From Clostridia bacterium (GTDB taxonomy: Bacteria > Bacillota > Clostridia > Oscillospirales > Acutalibacteraceae): DNA of 64,000 nucleotides. The stretch spans positions 120,370 through 184,369 of the forward strand of contig JAFYOI010000058.1 in assembly GCA_017560255.1 (NCBI GenBank). The letters run 5' to 3'. Shown in pieces: positions 8,245 through 16,780 of the stretch. Positions within the stretch are counted from its first letter, which is position 1. Each line of letters begins with the position of its first letter. Both the position numbers and the translations under genes were made by a program. The notes under the pieces are model-generated. The model was not told where the DNA came from. It was given only the letters and a program-made list of their open reading frames with translations, and did not search any database.

Positions 8245-10497
8245 CTAGAAATCATCCACTCCCGAGATATGTCTGAACGAAATTGTTACCGTTCCGCCAA
8301 TCTCAATTTTCTGACCGGGGGCAACACTCTGTGAATAAACTACCGCATCACTTGAATTGAGTCCGCCTCCCGTAAATACTGCATTAAGTTCAAGGTCGGA
8401 CATTATTCGGTTAACCTGTGCGACCGTGTAACCGGTAAGATCGGGCATTTCAACCATTCTCGCTTCTGTATTATCTGTGTACACAACGACTGTTCCGCCC
8501 TTTGACACAGTGTTATACGCACTCGGTGTCTGACTTATTACAGTATTGCCATTTCCTACTACTTTTACATTAAATCCGTAATTTTTAAGTGTAGTCTTAG
8601 CCGAGGAAACGCTGCTTCCAACCACATTTGGAACGTAGACGTTGAGGTTTTTCAGTTCATCCTCGGTATACTTGACGTCAACGTTGAGATAAGCAAGTGC
8701 ATCGGAAAAAATCTCCGCGGCAAGCGGTGCGGCGATTGTTCCGCCCATATGACTGTAACCCGAGGGTTCATCAAGAACAACGAGCAAAATCACCTCAGGA
8801 TCATCAGCAGGGGCAAAACCAACAAAAGATGCGATGTATTTCATCGCTTCACCCTCGCCCGACTCACCGATTTTTTCGCTGGTGCCTGTTTTGCCCGCAA
8901 TTCTGTAGCCCGGAACATAAGCGTTTTTACCGCCACCCTCTGAAACAACTTTTTCAAGCATTGAGCAAAGCGTTGAAGCGGTTTCCCCGGAAATCACCTG
9001 ACTTTTTACAGTCGGTTCTGTAGTTGATACAGTATTACCGTTTTCATCAATTACCGACTGAACAATATAGGGTTGCATAAGTTTGCCACCGTTTGCAACA
9101 GATGCAACCGCTGTTATCATCTGAATAGGCGTTACCTGAAAAGTCTGACCGAAAGAACAAGAAGCAAGTTCGGATATGCCCATCTTTACGCCGAGTTTTT
9201 CGTGGGTGATGCTCGTTGCCTCACCGGGCAGGTCGATACCCGTTCTGTCGTTGAGTCCGAAAGCATCAAAATAATTCATAAAAGTTTCAACGCCAAGCCT
9301 TGAACCAACATCGATAAAAACAGGGTTACAGGAATTCATCAATCCCTGCAAAAACGTTTCATCGCCGTGACCGACAAGTTTATGGCAGTTAATTCTTCTG
9401 TTTGCAACAACGATATATCCCGGACAATTAAAGTGGTCGTTAAGTCCGACAAGGCCTTCTTCCAAGGCTGCCGCCGCAGTAATAATCTTGAATACCGAGC
9501 CCGGCTGATAAGTGTCCGAAATCGCGCTGTTTCTCCACTGTTCGTTTATCGCCGCCGACATTGCGGACGGCTTTTTCTCATCATTAAGTAAAGATATCTC
9601 TTCAAGTGTCTTTTCGCTGATTATGCTCCACGGATCGTTCAAGTCGTAGTCGGGTTTTGAACTCATAGCAAGAATTGCCCCCGTCTTTACGTCCATCATT
9701 ATTCCGTAAGCGCCTTTGGACTTTGTTTCCTCCATAGCATCCTCAAGGTGCTTTTCGAGGTAATACTGCAGAGTTTCATCTACTGTCAGAACAAGGCTAT
9801 AACCCTGTTGAGCATCAATGATAGTTTCATATGAGTTGGGCATTTCACCCTGCACACCGTTTACCGCCGTTATAACTCTGCCCGCAACACCCGTCAGGTA
9901 CTTATCATAAAAACTTTCGAGACCTTCGAGGCCCTGATCGTCAGTACCCGTAAATCCGATTAGTGTTGAAGCAAGAGTTGAATTGGGATAATATCGCTTT
10001 GCATCCTGTGAAACTCCGATAATATTGATAAGCCCATATCCTTTATACTCATCCGAGCGAATAAGTTCTTCTACTTTCGCCTTAACGTCACTGTCAACTT
10101 TTGACTTTATCGTTTCATAGTTGCTGTCTCTTTCGGTCTTTGCCCGCACGTCTTCCTCGGAAACACCGACAATTGCCGAAAGTTCTTTAATAACAACCTC
10201 CCTCGCCTCTTCGCTCTTGATTTTGGAGGGAACGATGTAAACTCTCCAGGACGTTGCGCTCTGCGCAAGTACGCTCATATTTCTGTCATAGATAACACCG
10301 CGCTGAGCAGAAATTTTAGTATCGCTCAGTTGTTGGGATTCCGCAATTTGTTTATAATGTTCACCCTTGACAAGTTGCGTTATAACAAGACTTATCGTAC
10401 AGACAAGAAACGCAACAAATATCAGCACCATAACGACAAAAACTCGCTTAAGCATCGCATCGTTTGTTTTTATTTTATTGCTGACATTCTTATTCAT
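8245..10497 (-). CDS. class B penicillin-binding protein with two PASTA domains (FtsI/SpoVD type)
   Basis: This 750-residue D,D-transpeptidase crosslinks septal or spore peptidoglycan outside the membrane. One membrane anchor spans about residues 18-41, followed by a dimerisation region. The transpeptidase domain has SVFK with the acylated Ser334, SCN at 389-391 and KTG at 536-538. Two C-terminal PASTA domains occupy about 620-677 and 681-742. SpoVD of Bacillus has one PASTA domain and its vegetative PBP2B has two, so the count does not settle the role; no second such PBP is in the window. The ATG has only a weak Shine-Dalgarno sequence. A 211-nt gap separates it from ftsL and may hold its own promoter. 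Confidence 0.93.
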   Translation of the reverse strand: MNKNVSNKIKTNDAMLKRVFVVMVLIFVAFLVCTISLVITQLVKGEHYKQIAESQQLSDTKISAQRGVIYDRNMSVLAQSATSWRVYIVPSKIKSEEAREVVIKELSAIVGVSEEDVRAKTERDSNYETIKSKVDSDVKAKVEELIRSDEYKGYGLINIIGVSQDAKRYYPNSTLASTLIGFTGTDDQGLEGLESFYDKYLTGVAGRVITAVNGVQGEMPNSYETIIDAQQGYSLVLTVDETLQYYLEKHLEDAMEETKSKGAYGIMMDVKTGAILAMSSKPDYDLNDPWSIISEKTLEEISLLNDEKKPSAMSAAINEQWRNSAISDTYQPGSVFKIITAAAALEEGLVGLNDHFNCPGYIVVANRRINCHKLVGHGDETFLQGLMNSCNPVFIDVGSRLGVETFMNYFDAFGLNDRTGIDLPGEATSITHEKLGVKMGISELASCSFGQTFQVTPIQMITAVASVANGGKLMQPYIVQSVIDENGNTVSTTEPTVKSQVISGETASTLCSMLEKVVSEGGGKNAYVPGYRIAGKTGTSEKIGESGEGEAMKYIASFVGFAPADDPEVILLVVLDEPSGYSHMGGTIAAPLAAEIFSDALAYLNVDVKYTEDELKNLNVYVPNVVGSSVSSAKTTLKNYGFNVKVVGNGNTVISQTPSAYNTVSKGGTVVVYTDNTEARMVEMPDLTGYTVAQVNRIMSDLELNAVFTGGGLNSSDAVVYSQSVAPGQKIEIGGTVTISFRHISGVDDF

Positions 10498-10554
10498 AGC
10501 ATCTTTTTTAGCACCAAAAATACAAAAATCGTGCTATTCCTTTCTCAAATTTGC

Positions 10555-10582
10555 ATTGTATTAAAACATCTCATTATGCCAA
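10555..10582 (-). promoter_or_regulatory. possible internal promoter before the PBP gene
   Basis: On the minus strand TTGGCA (10577-10582) and TACAAT (10555-10560) are 16 bp apart and fall in the unusually long gap between ftsL and the PBP gene. The gap also holds a GAG..GAGG/CCTC..CTC hairpin. A dedicated promoter here would fit a sporulation- or division-controlled PBP, but no sigma-E or sigma-K signature is clear. Confidence 0.4.
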
Positions 10583-10708
10583 GATAGAGAGCCGAGGAAA
10601 ATCACCTCAACTCTCATCATCTTTCACATTTTTTCGGGCGGCAATTACGCGCCTCCCCACTCTTCAATTTTATTTATCCCACCTCTTATATATGCAGGAG
10701 GAATAAAA

Positions 10709-11134
10709 TCATTCGCTCTTTTGAAGCAAAAGTTCACCTTCGAAATCGGGTTGCAAATAATTTATTTGCTGCTCACCGATTTTATACATATTAAGTACCT
10801 CCACCGCATACTTATCTATATTGTATACGGATGCTTTTGCATCAAGTTCCATACTCAGCCTTACGTTATCACTCTGAGCAACAACGATCTTATTTTTCAA
10901 TTCGTTTTGCTGAGCATTTATTTCATCAAGTTGCACACGGCAGTACATAACAGCGGCCAACATAGCGAAAAGAAGAACGGAAATTACCATTATCTTAATC
11001 GAACTCTTTGCACCCTGCGAAGCCTGAGATTTGAGTTGCCTGTTCTGTTTTCGTTTTTCTACTATCTGAGGACGTTGCTTGACGCGTTCTTCGTTGACTT
11101 CAAAATAATCATAATTATATGCCGGATTACCCAC
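10709..11134 (-). CDS. ftsL: FtsL-like bitopic cell division protein
   Basis: This 141-residue protein has a basic cytoplasmic N-terminus (about 1-45), one membrane segment at about 47-65 and an extracellular segment with heptad-like character (VQLDEINAQQNELKNKI). That is the layout of FtsL, which pairs with FtsB/DivIC and FtsQ/DivIB to activate septal synthesis. FtsL sequences are poorly conserved, so the call rests on topology and on the position between rsmH and the PBP gene. The start is GTG, with GAAAGGAAG 11-12 nt upstream. Confidence 0.85.
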   Translation of the reverse strand: MGNPAYNYDYFEVNEERVKQRPQIVEKRKQNRQLKSQASQGAKSSIKIMVISVLLFAMLAAVMYCRVQLDEINAQQNELKNKIVVAQSDNVRLSMELDAKASVYNIDKYAVEVLNMYKIGEQQINYLQPDFEGELLLQKSE

Positions 11135-11174
11135 TCTTCACTACACTTCCTTTCTATTTATAACAAATCCACTT

Positions 11175-12101
11175 TTATCTTTTTCTCTCCACTGCCCTTA
11201 CCCTTGCGCTACGGCTTCTGGGATTGAGTTCCAATTCCTTCTCGGTAGGGGCTTTTGATTTAAACGGCATAAATGCAATCTGCTTATTACCGCATACACA
11301 AATCGGAAAATCTGCCGGGCAAGTACATCCTTTGCAAAAATCCGCAAACTTCTGTTTTACAATCCTGTCTTCAAGGGAATGAAAAGAAATTATTACCAAT
11401 CTACCCCCGACGTTAAGACGGTTAAATGCAGCATCAAGAGTTACCCTCAGCCTGCCAAGTTCATCATTAACGGCAATACGAAGCGCCTGAAAACTTCTGC
11501 GCGCAGGGTGTCCACCCTCTCGCCTTGCCGCCGCAGGAATTGCCGATTTTATAATTTCAACAAGTTCCAGAGTAGTTTCAATAGCCTTACTCTGTCGACA
11601 CTTTACTATTGCGCTTGCAATTCGTCTTGAATATCGCTCTTCTCCATAATCCCAGAGGATTTTTGCAAGCGACGCTTCATCGAGCGTATTCACAAGATCC
11701 GCCGCCGTTGCGCCCTGCTTACTCATTCTCATATCAAGGGGCGCATCGTTATGAAACGAAAATCCACGTTCTGCGGTATCAAGTTGGTATGAACTTACGC
11801 CCAAATCGAGCAACATTCCGTCGATTTTGTCAATTCCGAGCGAATCAAGCATTGAGTCTATATTGTCAAAGTTACTGTGAACAACCGTAACTCTATCATT
11901 CTTTGAAAACTTCTCTGTAAGCACCGATATTGCATCGGGATCCTGATCAACCGATATAAGCCTACCCGTGTCAAGTTTTGATGCAATCTCACCCGAGTGG
12001 CCGCCGCCACCCGCCGTACCGTCGAGATATATCCCGTTACTCTTTATATTCAGCGCATCTATCGCCTCATCAAACAGCACGGGTTTATGAACGAACTCCA
12101 T
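11175..12101 (-). CDS. rsmH: 16S rRNA (cytosine(1402)-N(4))-methyltransferase RsmH
   Basis: RsmH (MraW; 308 residues) methylates C1402 of 16S rRNA in the ribosomal P site using S-adenosylmethionine. The SAM-binding motif DGTAGGGGHSGEIAS lies near residues 27-41. The family runs DGMLLDLGVSSYQLD, RGFSFHNDAPLDMRM and IISFHSLEDRIVK are all present. The ATG follows GGAGG by 7 nt. It starts 14 nt after mraZ, so the two are cotranscribed, as in nearly all bacteria with a dcw cluster. Confidence 0.98.
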   Translation of the reverse strand: MEFVHKPVLFDEAIDALNIKSNGIYLDGTAGGGGHSGEIASKLDTGRLISVDQDPDAISVLTEKFSKNDRVTVVHSNFDNIDSMLDSLGIDKIDGMLLDLGVSSYQLDTAERGFSFHNDAPLDMRMSKQGATAADLVNTLDEASLAKILWDYGEERYSRRIASAIVKCRQSKAIETTLELVEIIKSAIPAAARREGGHPARRSFQALRIAVNDELGRLRVTLDAAFNRLNVGGRLVIISFHSLEDRIVKQKFADFCKGCTCPADFPICVCGNKQIAFMPFKSKAPTEKELELNPRSRSARVRAVERKR

Positions 12102-12115
12102 AGAAACCCTCCGCC

Positions 12116-12580
12116 TTATCGATTGTCGGAATCATCTCCGTACATCTTGTCCATTTCCTTCTTTGCTTCCTCAGCAGTTGTAAACTGAGAACTGAAACGC
12201 TCCCACTCTTCCTTATCCCAGATTTCACCATGAGTTATTGCGCCGATAATAACGACATCCTTACCGATGCCCGCATATTCCCTAAAATCATTCGGGATGA
12301 CAATTCTGCCCTGTTTGTCAATAGTTACGTCTTCGGAATAAACACCCATAAACCTCTGAAGATTCGCAACAGACGTACCCTTCTTCTTCGCAATATCAGA
12401 AATCTTGTATTCCCAACCGATATCGGAGTGGATTTCTATACACTTATCAAAAGATTTTGTCAACGTGAAGCGAGAGCCCAAAATATCCCTCATTTTTGAA
12501 GGGATAAATATGCGGCCCTTATCATCAACACTATGCTGGGAAATACCTTTAAAACGATACTCCTCTCGCAACTCTGACAT
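12116..12580 (-). CDS. mraZ: division/cell wall cluster transcriptional repressor MraZ
   Basis: MraZ (154 residues) is the first gene of the dcw operon. It contains two SpoVT/AbrB-like DNA-binding repeats, seen as DDKGRIFIPSKMRD (about residues 19-32) and DKQGRIVIPNDFREYA (about 91-106). In model bacteria it forms a ring that binds repeats upstream of its own operon and represses it. The N-terminus is about ten residues longer than many homologues, and the ATG is supported by GAGGAG 8 nt upstream. TGGG repeats in its leader may be its own operator. Confidence 0.96.
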   Translation of the reverse strand: MSELREEYRFKGISQHSVDDKGRIFIPSKMRDILGSRFTLTKSFDKCIEIHSDIGWEYKISDIAKKKGTSVANLQRFMGVYSEDVTIDKQGRIVIPNDFREYAGIGKDVVIIGAITHGEIWDKEEWERFSSQFTTAEEAKKEMDKMYGDDSDNR

Positions 12581-12633
12581 ACTCTTTCTCCTCTATTAAT
12601 GCTCCATTTGTATGAAAATTTGGTCACTTTTTA

Positions 12634-12648
12634 ACCCAATTCCCACCA
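12634..12648 (-). promoter_or_regulatory. candidate MraZ operator (TGGG direct repeats)
   Basis: Just downstream of the mraZ promoter the minus strand reads GTGGTGGGAATTGGGTT, giving two TGGG units six bp apart and a preceding GTGG. MraZ of E. coli recognises TGGGN repeats near its promoter, so autorepression is plausible. The match is short, and the spacing differs from the E. coli site. Confidence 0.4.
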
Positions 12649-12657
12649 CATGACTCA

Positions 12658-12686
12658 ATTATAGTATCAATTTAGAAAAAAATCAA
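12658..12686 (-). promoter_or_regulatory. sigma-A promoter of the dcw operon
   Basis: On the minus strand TTGATT (12681-12686) and TATAAT (12658-12663) are separated by 17 bp. It lies about 75 bp before the mraZ start and is the only strong promoter seen for the roughly 12-kb operon. Confidence 0.8.
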
Positions 12687-12755
12687 GCATTTTTTATCTC
12701 GTTTTTATTGGCTTTTCGGTCTCATTTTCGACATCATATAACGACTTTCGGGCAT

Positions 12756-12792
12756 AAAAAAGCCTCGACCACAACATCTTGTGATCAAGGCT
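12756..12792 (-). terminator. Rho-independent terminator after the KdsC-like gene
   Basis: A 14-bp stem (12761-12774 with 12779-12792, two G-U pairs) and a 4-nt loop are followed on the minus strand by a run of T. It ends the DUF1015/KdsC-like operon and insulates the dcw promoter from it. Confidence 0.85.
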
Positions 12793-12856
12793 TTGTGTAT
12801 ACATATTTTTTTGTTTTTCTTAGTGCGTTTGCAACAAAATAATTGTTAAAATTTCG

Positions 12857-13339
12857 TTAATTTTTCACAATGCGATTTTGTTCGATTATTTTATCCAAAA
12901 ACTCCCTTGCCGCGCCATCTCCTCCACGTCTTTTGGAAACAAAGTCACAATAGTCAAGAATTTCATCAACGGCATCACACGGGCATCCTGCAAGGCCACA
13001 ACGCTTAAGACAATCAAGGTCATTTACGTCATCACCCATATACGCGATTTCTTCATCCTTTAATCCGTATTTCGCTTTGAGTTCTTCATATGCCACAATT
13101 TTGTTGCTTACATTCTGATAAATCTCTTCAATCTTAAGTTCTTTCGCTCTTCTTAGCACAATTTCGGAAGTTCTGCCCGTTATAATAGCAGGAATAATGT
13201 CATGATTCTTAAGATCGATTATTCTGTAACCGTCCTTTACGTTGAAACCTTTGAACAACTCACCGTTGGCAGACATATTGATTGTCCCATCGGTCAGCGT
13301 TCCGTCAACATCGAATATTATCATTTTAATTACCGTCAT
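12857..13339 (-). CDS. KdsC-like HAD-superfamily (IIIA) phosphatase
   Basis: This 160-residue HAD phosphatase has the nucleophile motif FDVDGTLTDG near the N-terminus and the late Asp pair GDDVNDLDCL. The lack of a cap domain and the overall spacing match KdsC/YrbI-type sugar-acid 8-phosphate phosphatases. A Gram-positive cell has no KDO, so the substrate is unknown; related proteins act on nonulosonate or other sugar phosphates. The ATG at 13339 is chosen over an upstream GTG because AGAGGTG lies 6 nt before it. It follows the DUF1015 gene by 12 nt and is probably cotranscribed with it. Confidence 0.8.
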   Translation of the reverse strand: MTVIKMIIFDVDGTLTDGTINMSANGELFKGFNVKDGYRIIDLKNHDIIPAIITGRTSEIVLRRAKELKIEEIYQNVSNKIVAYEELKAKYGLKDEEIAYMGDDVNDLDCLKRCGLAGCPCDAVDEILDYCDFVSKRRGGDGAAREFLDKIIEQNRIVKN

Positions 13340-13351
13340 ATAAAACACCTC

Positions 13352-14632
13352 TTACATCAGCTTATTCATTACAAGTCCAGTGATAAGTTTAGGATAAAAA
13401 TACGTTGATTTCTGTGGCATCTTTTCGCCATTGGCAGCAACCTGAGAAATCTCACCGACTCTTGTGGGATTGAGAATAAAACTGCACTGAGCATTTCCGT
13501 TATTAACCTCACCGAGCGCTTCATCAAAAACTCTTGTGTAGTAAAGATTAATCTGCTTTGCCATATTTTCAGCATCAATGCCCATTATCTTTTCAAGGAC
13601 AAGCGTGTGCAAAATACTTACGTCAAGTTCTCGCAACGCCCGACTCTTATCCGGCATAAATTCGGAAAGTACGGAAACGTCTTTAAGCACCATAAGTTTC
13701 CAATCGTTACCGCCACAGTAGAAACCAAACGCGTGTTTTCCCTCATTATAAAGCGCAGTCAACTTACTTTCGATATTTTCAACTCCACTTTCGGACGTAA
13801 TTTCAAAATACTCCCCACATCCCTCAATAACAGCCTGCGCATCAAAAGAAGAAAGATTACGGACAAGTCTGTGCGTCGGGAATACAACCAAGCCGGGATT
13901 TGCCATATCAACAAGCATCATCATAACGTAATCGCAACCGTCGCCCTCTTTGGCAAAGCCTCTCTCACGTAAAGAGTTTCTGAAATTGAGGGAAGTTTCA
14001 TAGCGATGATGTCCGTCCGCAATATAAAGTTTTCTATGGGCAAACTGCGACACAAGAGCACTGATTACATCCGCATCGTTGATTATCCACAAACGATGGG
14101 TAACGCCGTCGCCGTCGGTAAATTCGTTTACACACGGTTGCTTTGCGGTATTATCAATAATTTGCTGCGTTTCACCGTTATCATCATTATAAAGAGAATA
14201 AATCTGGCTAAAATTACAAAGCGTTCCGTCCATAAGATTAAAGCGGTCAACCTTCGCCTTTGACAAGGTTTCTTCATGCGGAAGCACAACGCCCTTTGAA
14301 AACTCTTCAATCTTCACGCGACAGATAATACCGTTGATTTTGAGTCTTTTTCCGTTCGCATCAAACTCTTCCTCATAAACGTATATGCCGTCCAGTTCAT
14401 CCCGTCTGAGCACTCCGGCATCCATCCACGTTTTGAGAATTTCGCCCGCTTTCTCATACGGATTTTCTCCATCTTTCGGCAATTCAAGTCGGATGATATT
14501 CTTATCGTTACGCTCAAGATAATCAAGGCGTTGTTTTTCGCTTATGATATCGTACGGTGGACAGGTAAGAGTTGAAATCTCGCCCGCTTTTTCTGTAAAT
14601 CTGAGGCCTTTGAAAGCCTTTATTTCAGCCAT
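13352..14632 (-). CDS. DUF1015 family protein
   Basis: This 426-residue soluble protein matches the DUF1015 family, recognised from the start (KAFKGLRFTEKAGEISTLTC, then PPYDII) and from IADGHHRYETSL in the middle. The family is widespread in Clostridia and other anaerobes and has no established biochemical role; the His-rich DGHHRYET run suggests a catalytic or nucleotide-handling site, which is inference. No signal peptide or membrane segment is seen. It heads a two-gene operon with the KdsC-like phosphatase, so a shared sugar-phosphate pathway is possible but unproven. Confidence 0.85.
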   Translation of the reverse strand: MAEIKAFKGLRFTEKAGEISTLTCPPYDIISEKQRLDYLERNDKNIIRLELPKDGENPYEKAGEILKTWMDAGVLRRDELDGIYVYEEEFDANGKRLKINGIICRVKIEEFSKGVVLPHEETLSKAKVDRFNLMDGTLCNFSQIYSLYNDDNGETQQIIDNTAKQPCVNEFTDGDGVTHRLWIINDADVISALVSQFAHRKLYIADGHHRYETSLNFRNSLRERGFAKEGDGCDYVMMMLVDMANPGLVVFPTHRLVRNLSSFDAQAVIEGCGEYFEITSESGVENIESKLTALYNEGKHAFGFYCGGNDWKLMVLKDVSVLSEFMPDKSRALRELDVSILHTLVLEKIMGIDAENMAKQINLYYTRVFDEALGEVNNGNAQCSFILNPTRVGEISQVAANGEKMPQKSTYFYPKLITGLVMNKLM

Positions 14633-14664
14633 AGTGATTCCCCTTTTCGTTTTTCTGCAAACTT

Positions 14665-14693
14665 ATTTTATATCAATGTTATAAATCCGTCAA
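14665..14693 (-). promoter_or_regulatory. promoter of the DUF1015/KdsC-like operon
   Basis: On the minus strand TTGACG (14688-14693) and TAAAAT (14665-14670) are 17 bp apart, about 35 bp before the DUF1015 start. Confidence 0.7.
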
Positions 14694-14753
14694 TAGAAAA
14701 TAATTTTTGTGCGCTTTTTAATGCATACACAGCAAATTTTACCGTTTTTTCTA

Positions 14754-14782
14754 TTGCGTTTTGTCACATATTGTTGTATTAT
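14754..14782 (+). promoter_or_regulatory. possible promoter of the glycosyltransferase gene
   Basis: TTGCGT (14754-14759) and TATTAT (14777-14782) are 17 bp apart, 40 bp before the next start codon. It diverges from the DUF1015 promoter. Confidence 0.45.
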
Positions 14783-14821
14783 ATTATGGATAATTTTGAT
14801 TCTGAAAATGGTGGTTAAATT

Positions 14822-15529
14822 ATGTCAAACAAGATAATTCACTACTGTTGGTTCGGAGGCAATCCCAAACCCGCAATCATTGAAAAATGTATCGCTAGTT
14901 GGAAGAAGTTCTTTCCCGATTTTGAAATTATGGAATGGAACGAATCCAACTTTGACGTCAACTGCTGCAAATACGTGCAACAGGCATACGAAGCCAAAAA
15001 ATACGCTTTTGTGTCCGACTATGCGCGTTTCTTCGCGCTTGAAAAAATGGGCGGTCTTTACTTCGACACAGACGTTGAAGTTATCAAGCCCTTTTATGAG
15101 TTGTTTGAAAACGAGGCTTTTGCGGGTTTTGAAACAAACGATTTTGTAAACCCCGGATTAGTGCTTTGGGTTAAAGAACCGCACAACCCGATTCTTTGTG
15201 CAATGCTTGAACAGTATCAAGGTGAAAGTTTCCTCAAGGATGACGGAAAGCCCGACCTAACCACTATTTGTGTCCGCTTTACAAACGAACTTAAAAATTA
15301 CGGCTTTGAGCCTAATAATAAACTTCAGAAATGCGCTCAGTTTACCCTCTACCCCATTGAATATTTCAATCCATTTGACGATTTGACGGGTAAACTTTCC
15401 AAGACGGAAAATACGTACGCTATTCATTGGTACTCTAAAACGTGGATGAGTGCGCCGAAAAAATTAAGAAACAAAATAACAAGAATATTACACAGAGTTC
15501 TTGGAAAAGATTTCTTTCATAAAGGTTAG
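14822..15529 (+). CDS. GT32-type (DXD-containing) glycosyltransferase
   Basis: This 235-residue cytoplasmic protein resembles the small glycosyltransferases with a sugar-binding DXD region (Gly_transf_sug, GT32-like) that decorate capsule or wall polysaccharides. It opens with KIIHYCWFGG and contains DYARFFALEKMGGLYFDTDV with DTD at 82-84, the usual nucleotide-sugar/metal motif. Acceptor and donor cannot be told. It is followed after 124 nt by a UDP-GlcNAc 2-epimerase gene, which hints at a ManNAc-containing surface polymer. No terminator is seen between the two. Confidence 0.85.
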   Translation: MSNKIIHYCWFGGNPKPAIIEKCIASWKKFFPDFEIMEWNESNFDVNCCKYVQQAYEAKKYAFVSDYARFFALEKMGGLYFDTDVEVIKPFYELFENEAFAGFETNDFVNPGLVLWVKEPHNPILCAMLEQYQGESFLKDDGKPDLTTICVRFTNELKNYGFEPNNKLQKCAQFTLYPIEYFNPFDDLTGKLSKTENTYAIHWYSKTWMSAPKKLRNKITRILHRVLGKDFFHKG

Positions 15530-15653
15530 GGTAAGAAGAACAATCCGAACCCGCCTCAAAGCGGAGTATTTCGGTGCTTTTCACCCAATTCATTCTTGTA
15601 AGGCTTAGGCAAATTGCAAATTCGGTTTTGAATTTGTGGAGGTATATATTTTT

Positions 15654-16760
15654 ATGGTAAAGGTACTTATAGTTTTCGGAACAAGACCCGAGGCAATCAA
15701 AATGGCGCCTCTTGTTCTCGAATGCAAGAAAAACGAACAAATCGACTGCAGGGTATGTGTAACCGCTCAACACCGCTCAATGCTTGACCAGGTTTTGAAC
15801 AATTTCGGTTTTAAACCCGATTACGACCTTGACATTATGGAGAAAAACCAGACTCTTTCGGGAATTACGTCAAAAGCGTTGATCGGCATCGAAAAATGCA
15901 TCAAGGACTTCGAACCAGACATCGTACTCGTCCACGGCGACACAACAACAACCTTCTCAGGTTCTCTCGCCGCTTACTACTGCCAGACAAAACTTGGTCA
16001 CGTTGAAGCGGGACTCAGAACGAACAATAAGTATTCTCCGTTTCCCGAGGAACTTAACCGCCAACTTACCGGTATTATTGCGGATTATCATTTTGCACCC
16101 ACGCAAACGGCAAAAGAAAACCTCTTGCGCGAAGGCAAAAACGAGAACGACATCATCGTTACAGGAAACACCGTAATTGATGCTTTAAAAACAACGGTAA
16201 AAGATGACTACAACCACCCCGTACTTGATTGGGCAAAAGGTAGTCGCCTAATCCTCCTCACTTCCCACCGCAGAGAAAATCTCGGTGAACCGATGCAGAA
16301 TATATTCAGAGCAGTTTCAAGAATTGTCGAGGAATTTGAGGACGTAAAAGTTGTGTTTCCGATGCATCTCAATCCAAAAATCAAGGTTTATGCTGATGAA
16401 TCACTTGTAAAAAACAACAGAATAAAAATAATTGAACCACTTGAAGCACTTGATTTCCACAATTTCATCGCAAGAAGTCATTTGATACTCACCGACAGCG
16501 GTGGAATTCAGGAAGAAGCGCCTTCACTCGGCAAACCCGTTCTCGTGTTGCGCGACACAACCGAACGCCCCGAGGGAATTGAGGCCGGCACACTCCTGCT
16601 TGCAGGTACGGAAGAAGAACAAATTTACAGCCTCACAAAACAACTTATTACCGATGAAAACATGTATAAAAAGATGGCTGAAACCAAAAATCCCTATGGT
16701 GATGGACTTGCATCTCAAAGAATTATAAAATTTATCATAGAACGCTTGACACGTCAATAA
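15654..16760 (+). CDS. wecB: UDP-N-acetylglucosamine 2-epimerase (non-hydrolysing)
   Basis: This 368-residue enzyme interconverts UDP-GlcNAc and UDP-ManNAc, the ManNAc donor for teichoic acid linkage units or capsules. It begins VLIVFGTRPEAIKMAPLV and contains VHGDTTTTF, GHVEAGLRT and the late TDSGGIQEEAPSLGKPVL, all standard for WecB/MnaA. The ATG at 15654 is chosen over an upstream GTG because GGAGG sits 11 nt before it. The promoter of rplU overlaps its last codons. Confidence 0.95.
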   Translation: MVKVLIVFGTRPEAIKMAPLVLECKKNEQIDCRVCVTAQHRSMLDQVLNNFGFKPDYDLDIMEKNQTLSGITSKALIGIEKCIKDFEPDIVLVHGDTTTTFSGSLAAYYCQTKLGHVEAGLRTNNKYSPFPEELNRQLTGIIADYHFAPTQTAKENLLREGKNENDIIVTGNTVIDALKTTVKDDYNHPVLDWAKGSRLILLTSHRRENLGEPMQNIFRAVSRIVEEFEDVKVVFPMHLNPKIKVYADESLVKNNRIKIIEPLEALDFHNFIARSHLILTDSGGIQEEAPSLGKPVLVLRDTTERPEGIEAGTLLLAGTEEEQIYSLTKQLITDENMYKKMAETKNPYGDGLASQRIIKFIIERLTRQ

Positions 16761-16774
16761 ATTTGTGGTATGAT
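16746..16774 (+). promoter_or_regulatory. strong sigma-A promoter of rplU-prp-rpmA
   Basis: A perfect TTGACA (16746-16751) and TATGAT (16769-16774) are exactly 17 bp apart. The -35 box lies inside the last codons of the epimerase gene. Transcription would begin near 16781. Confidence 0.88.
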
Positions 16775-16780
16775 GTCAAA

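Noticed and set aside
10498..10680. Tiny leader frames with GGAGG-like sites in the gap before the PBP gene
   Set aside because: They encode 11-19 residues without conserved sequence, and the start codons are rare or badly spaced. Purine-rich strings alone do not show translation.
15540..15565. A terminator between the glycosyltransferase and the epimerase gene
   Set aside because: CCGC/GCGG is only a 4-bp stem and no T run follows.
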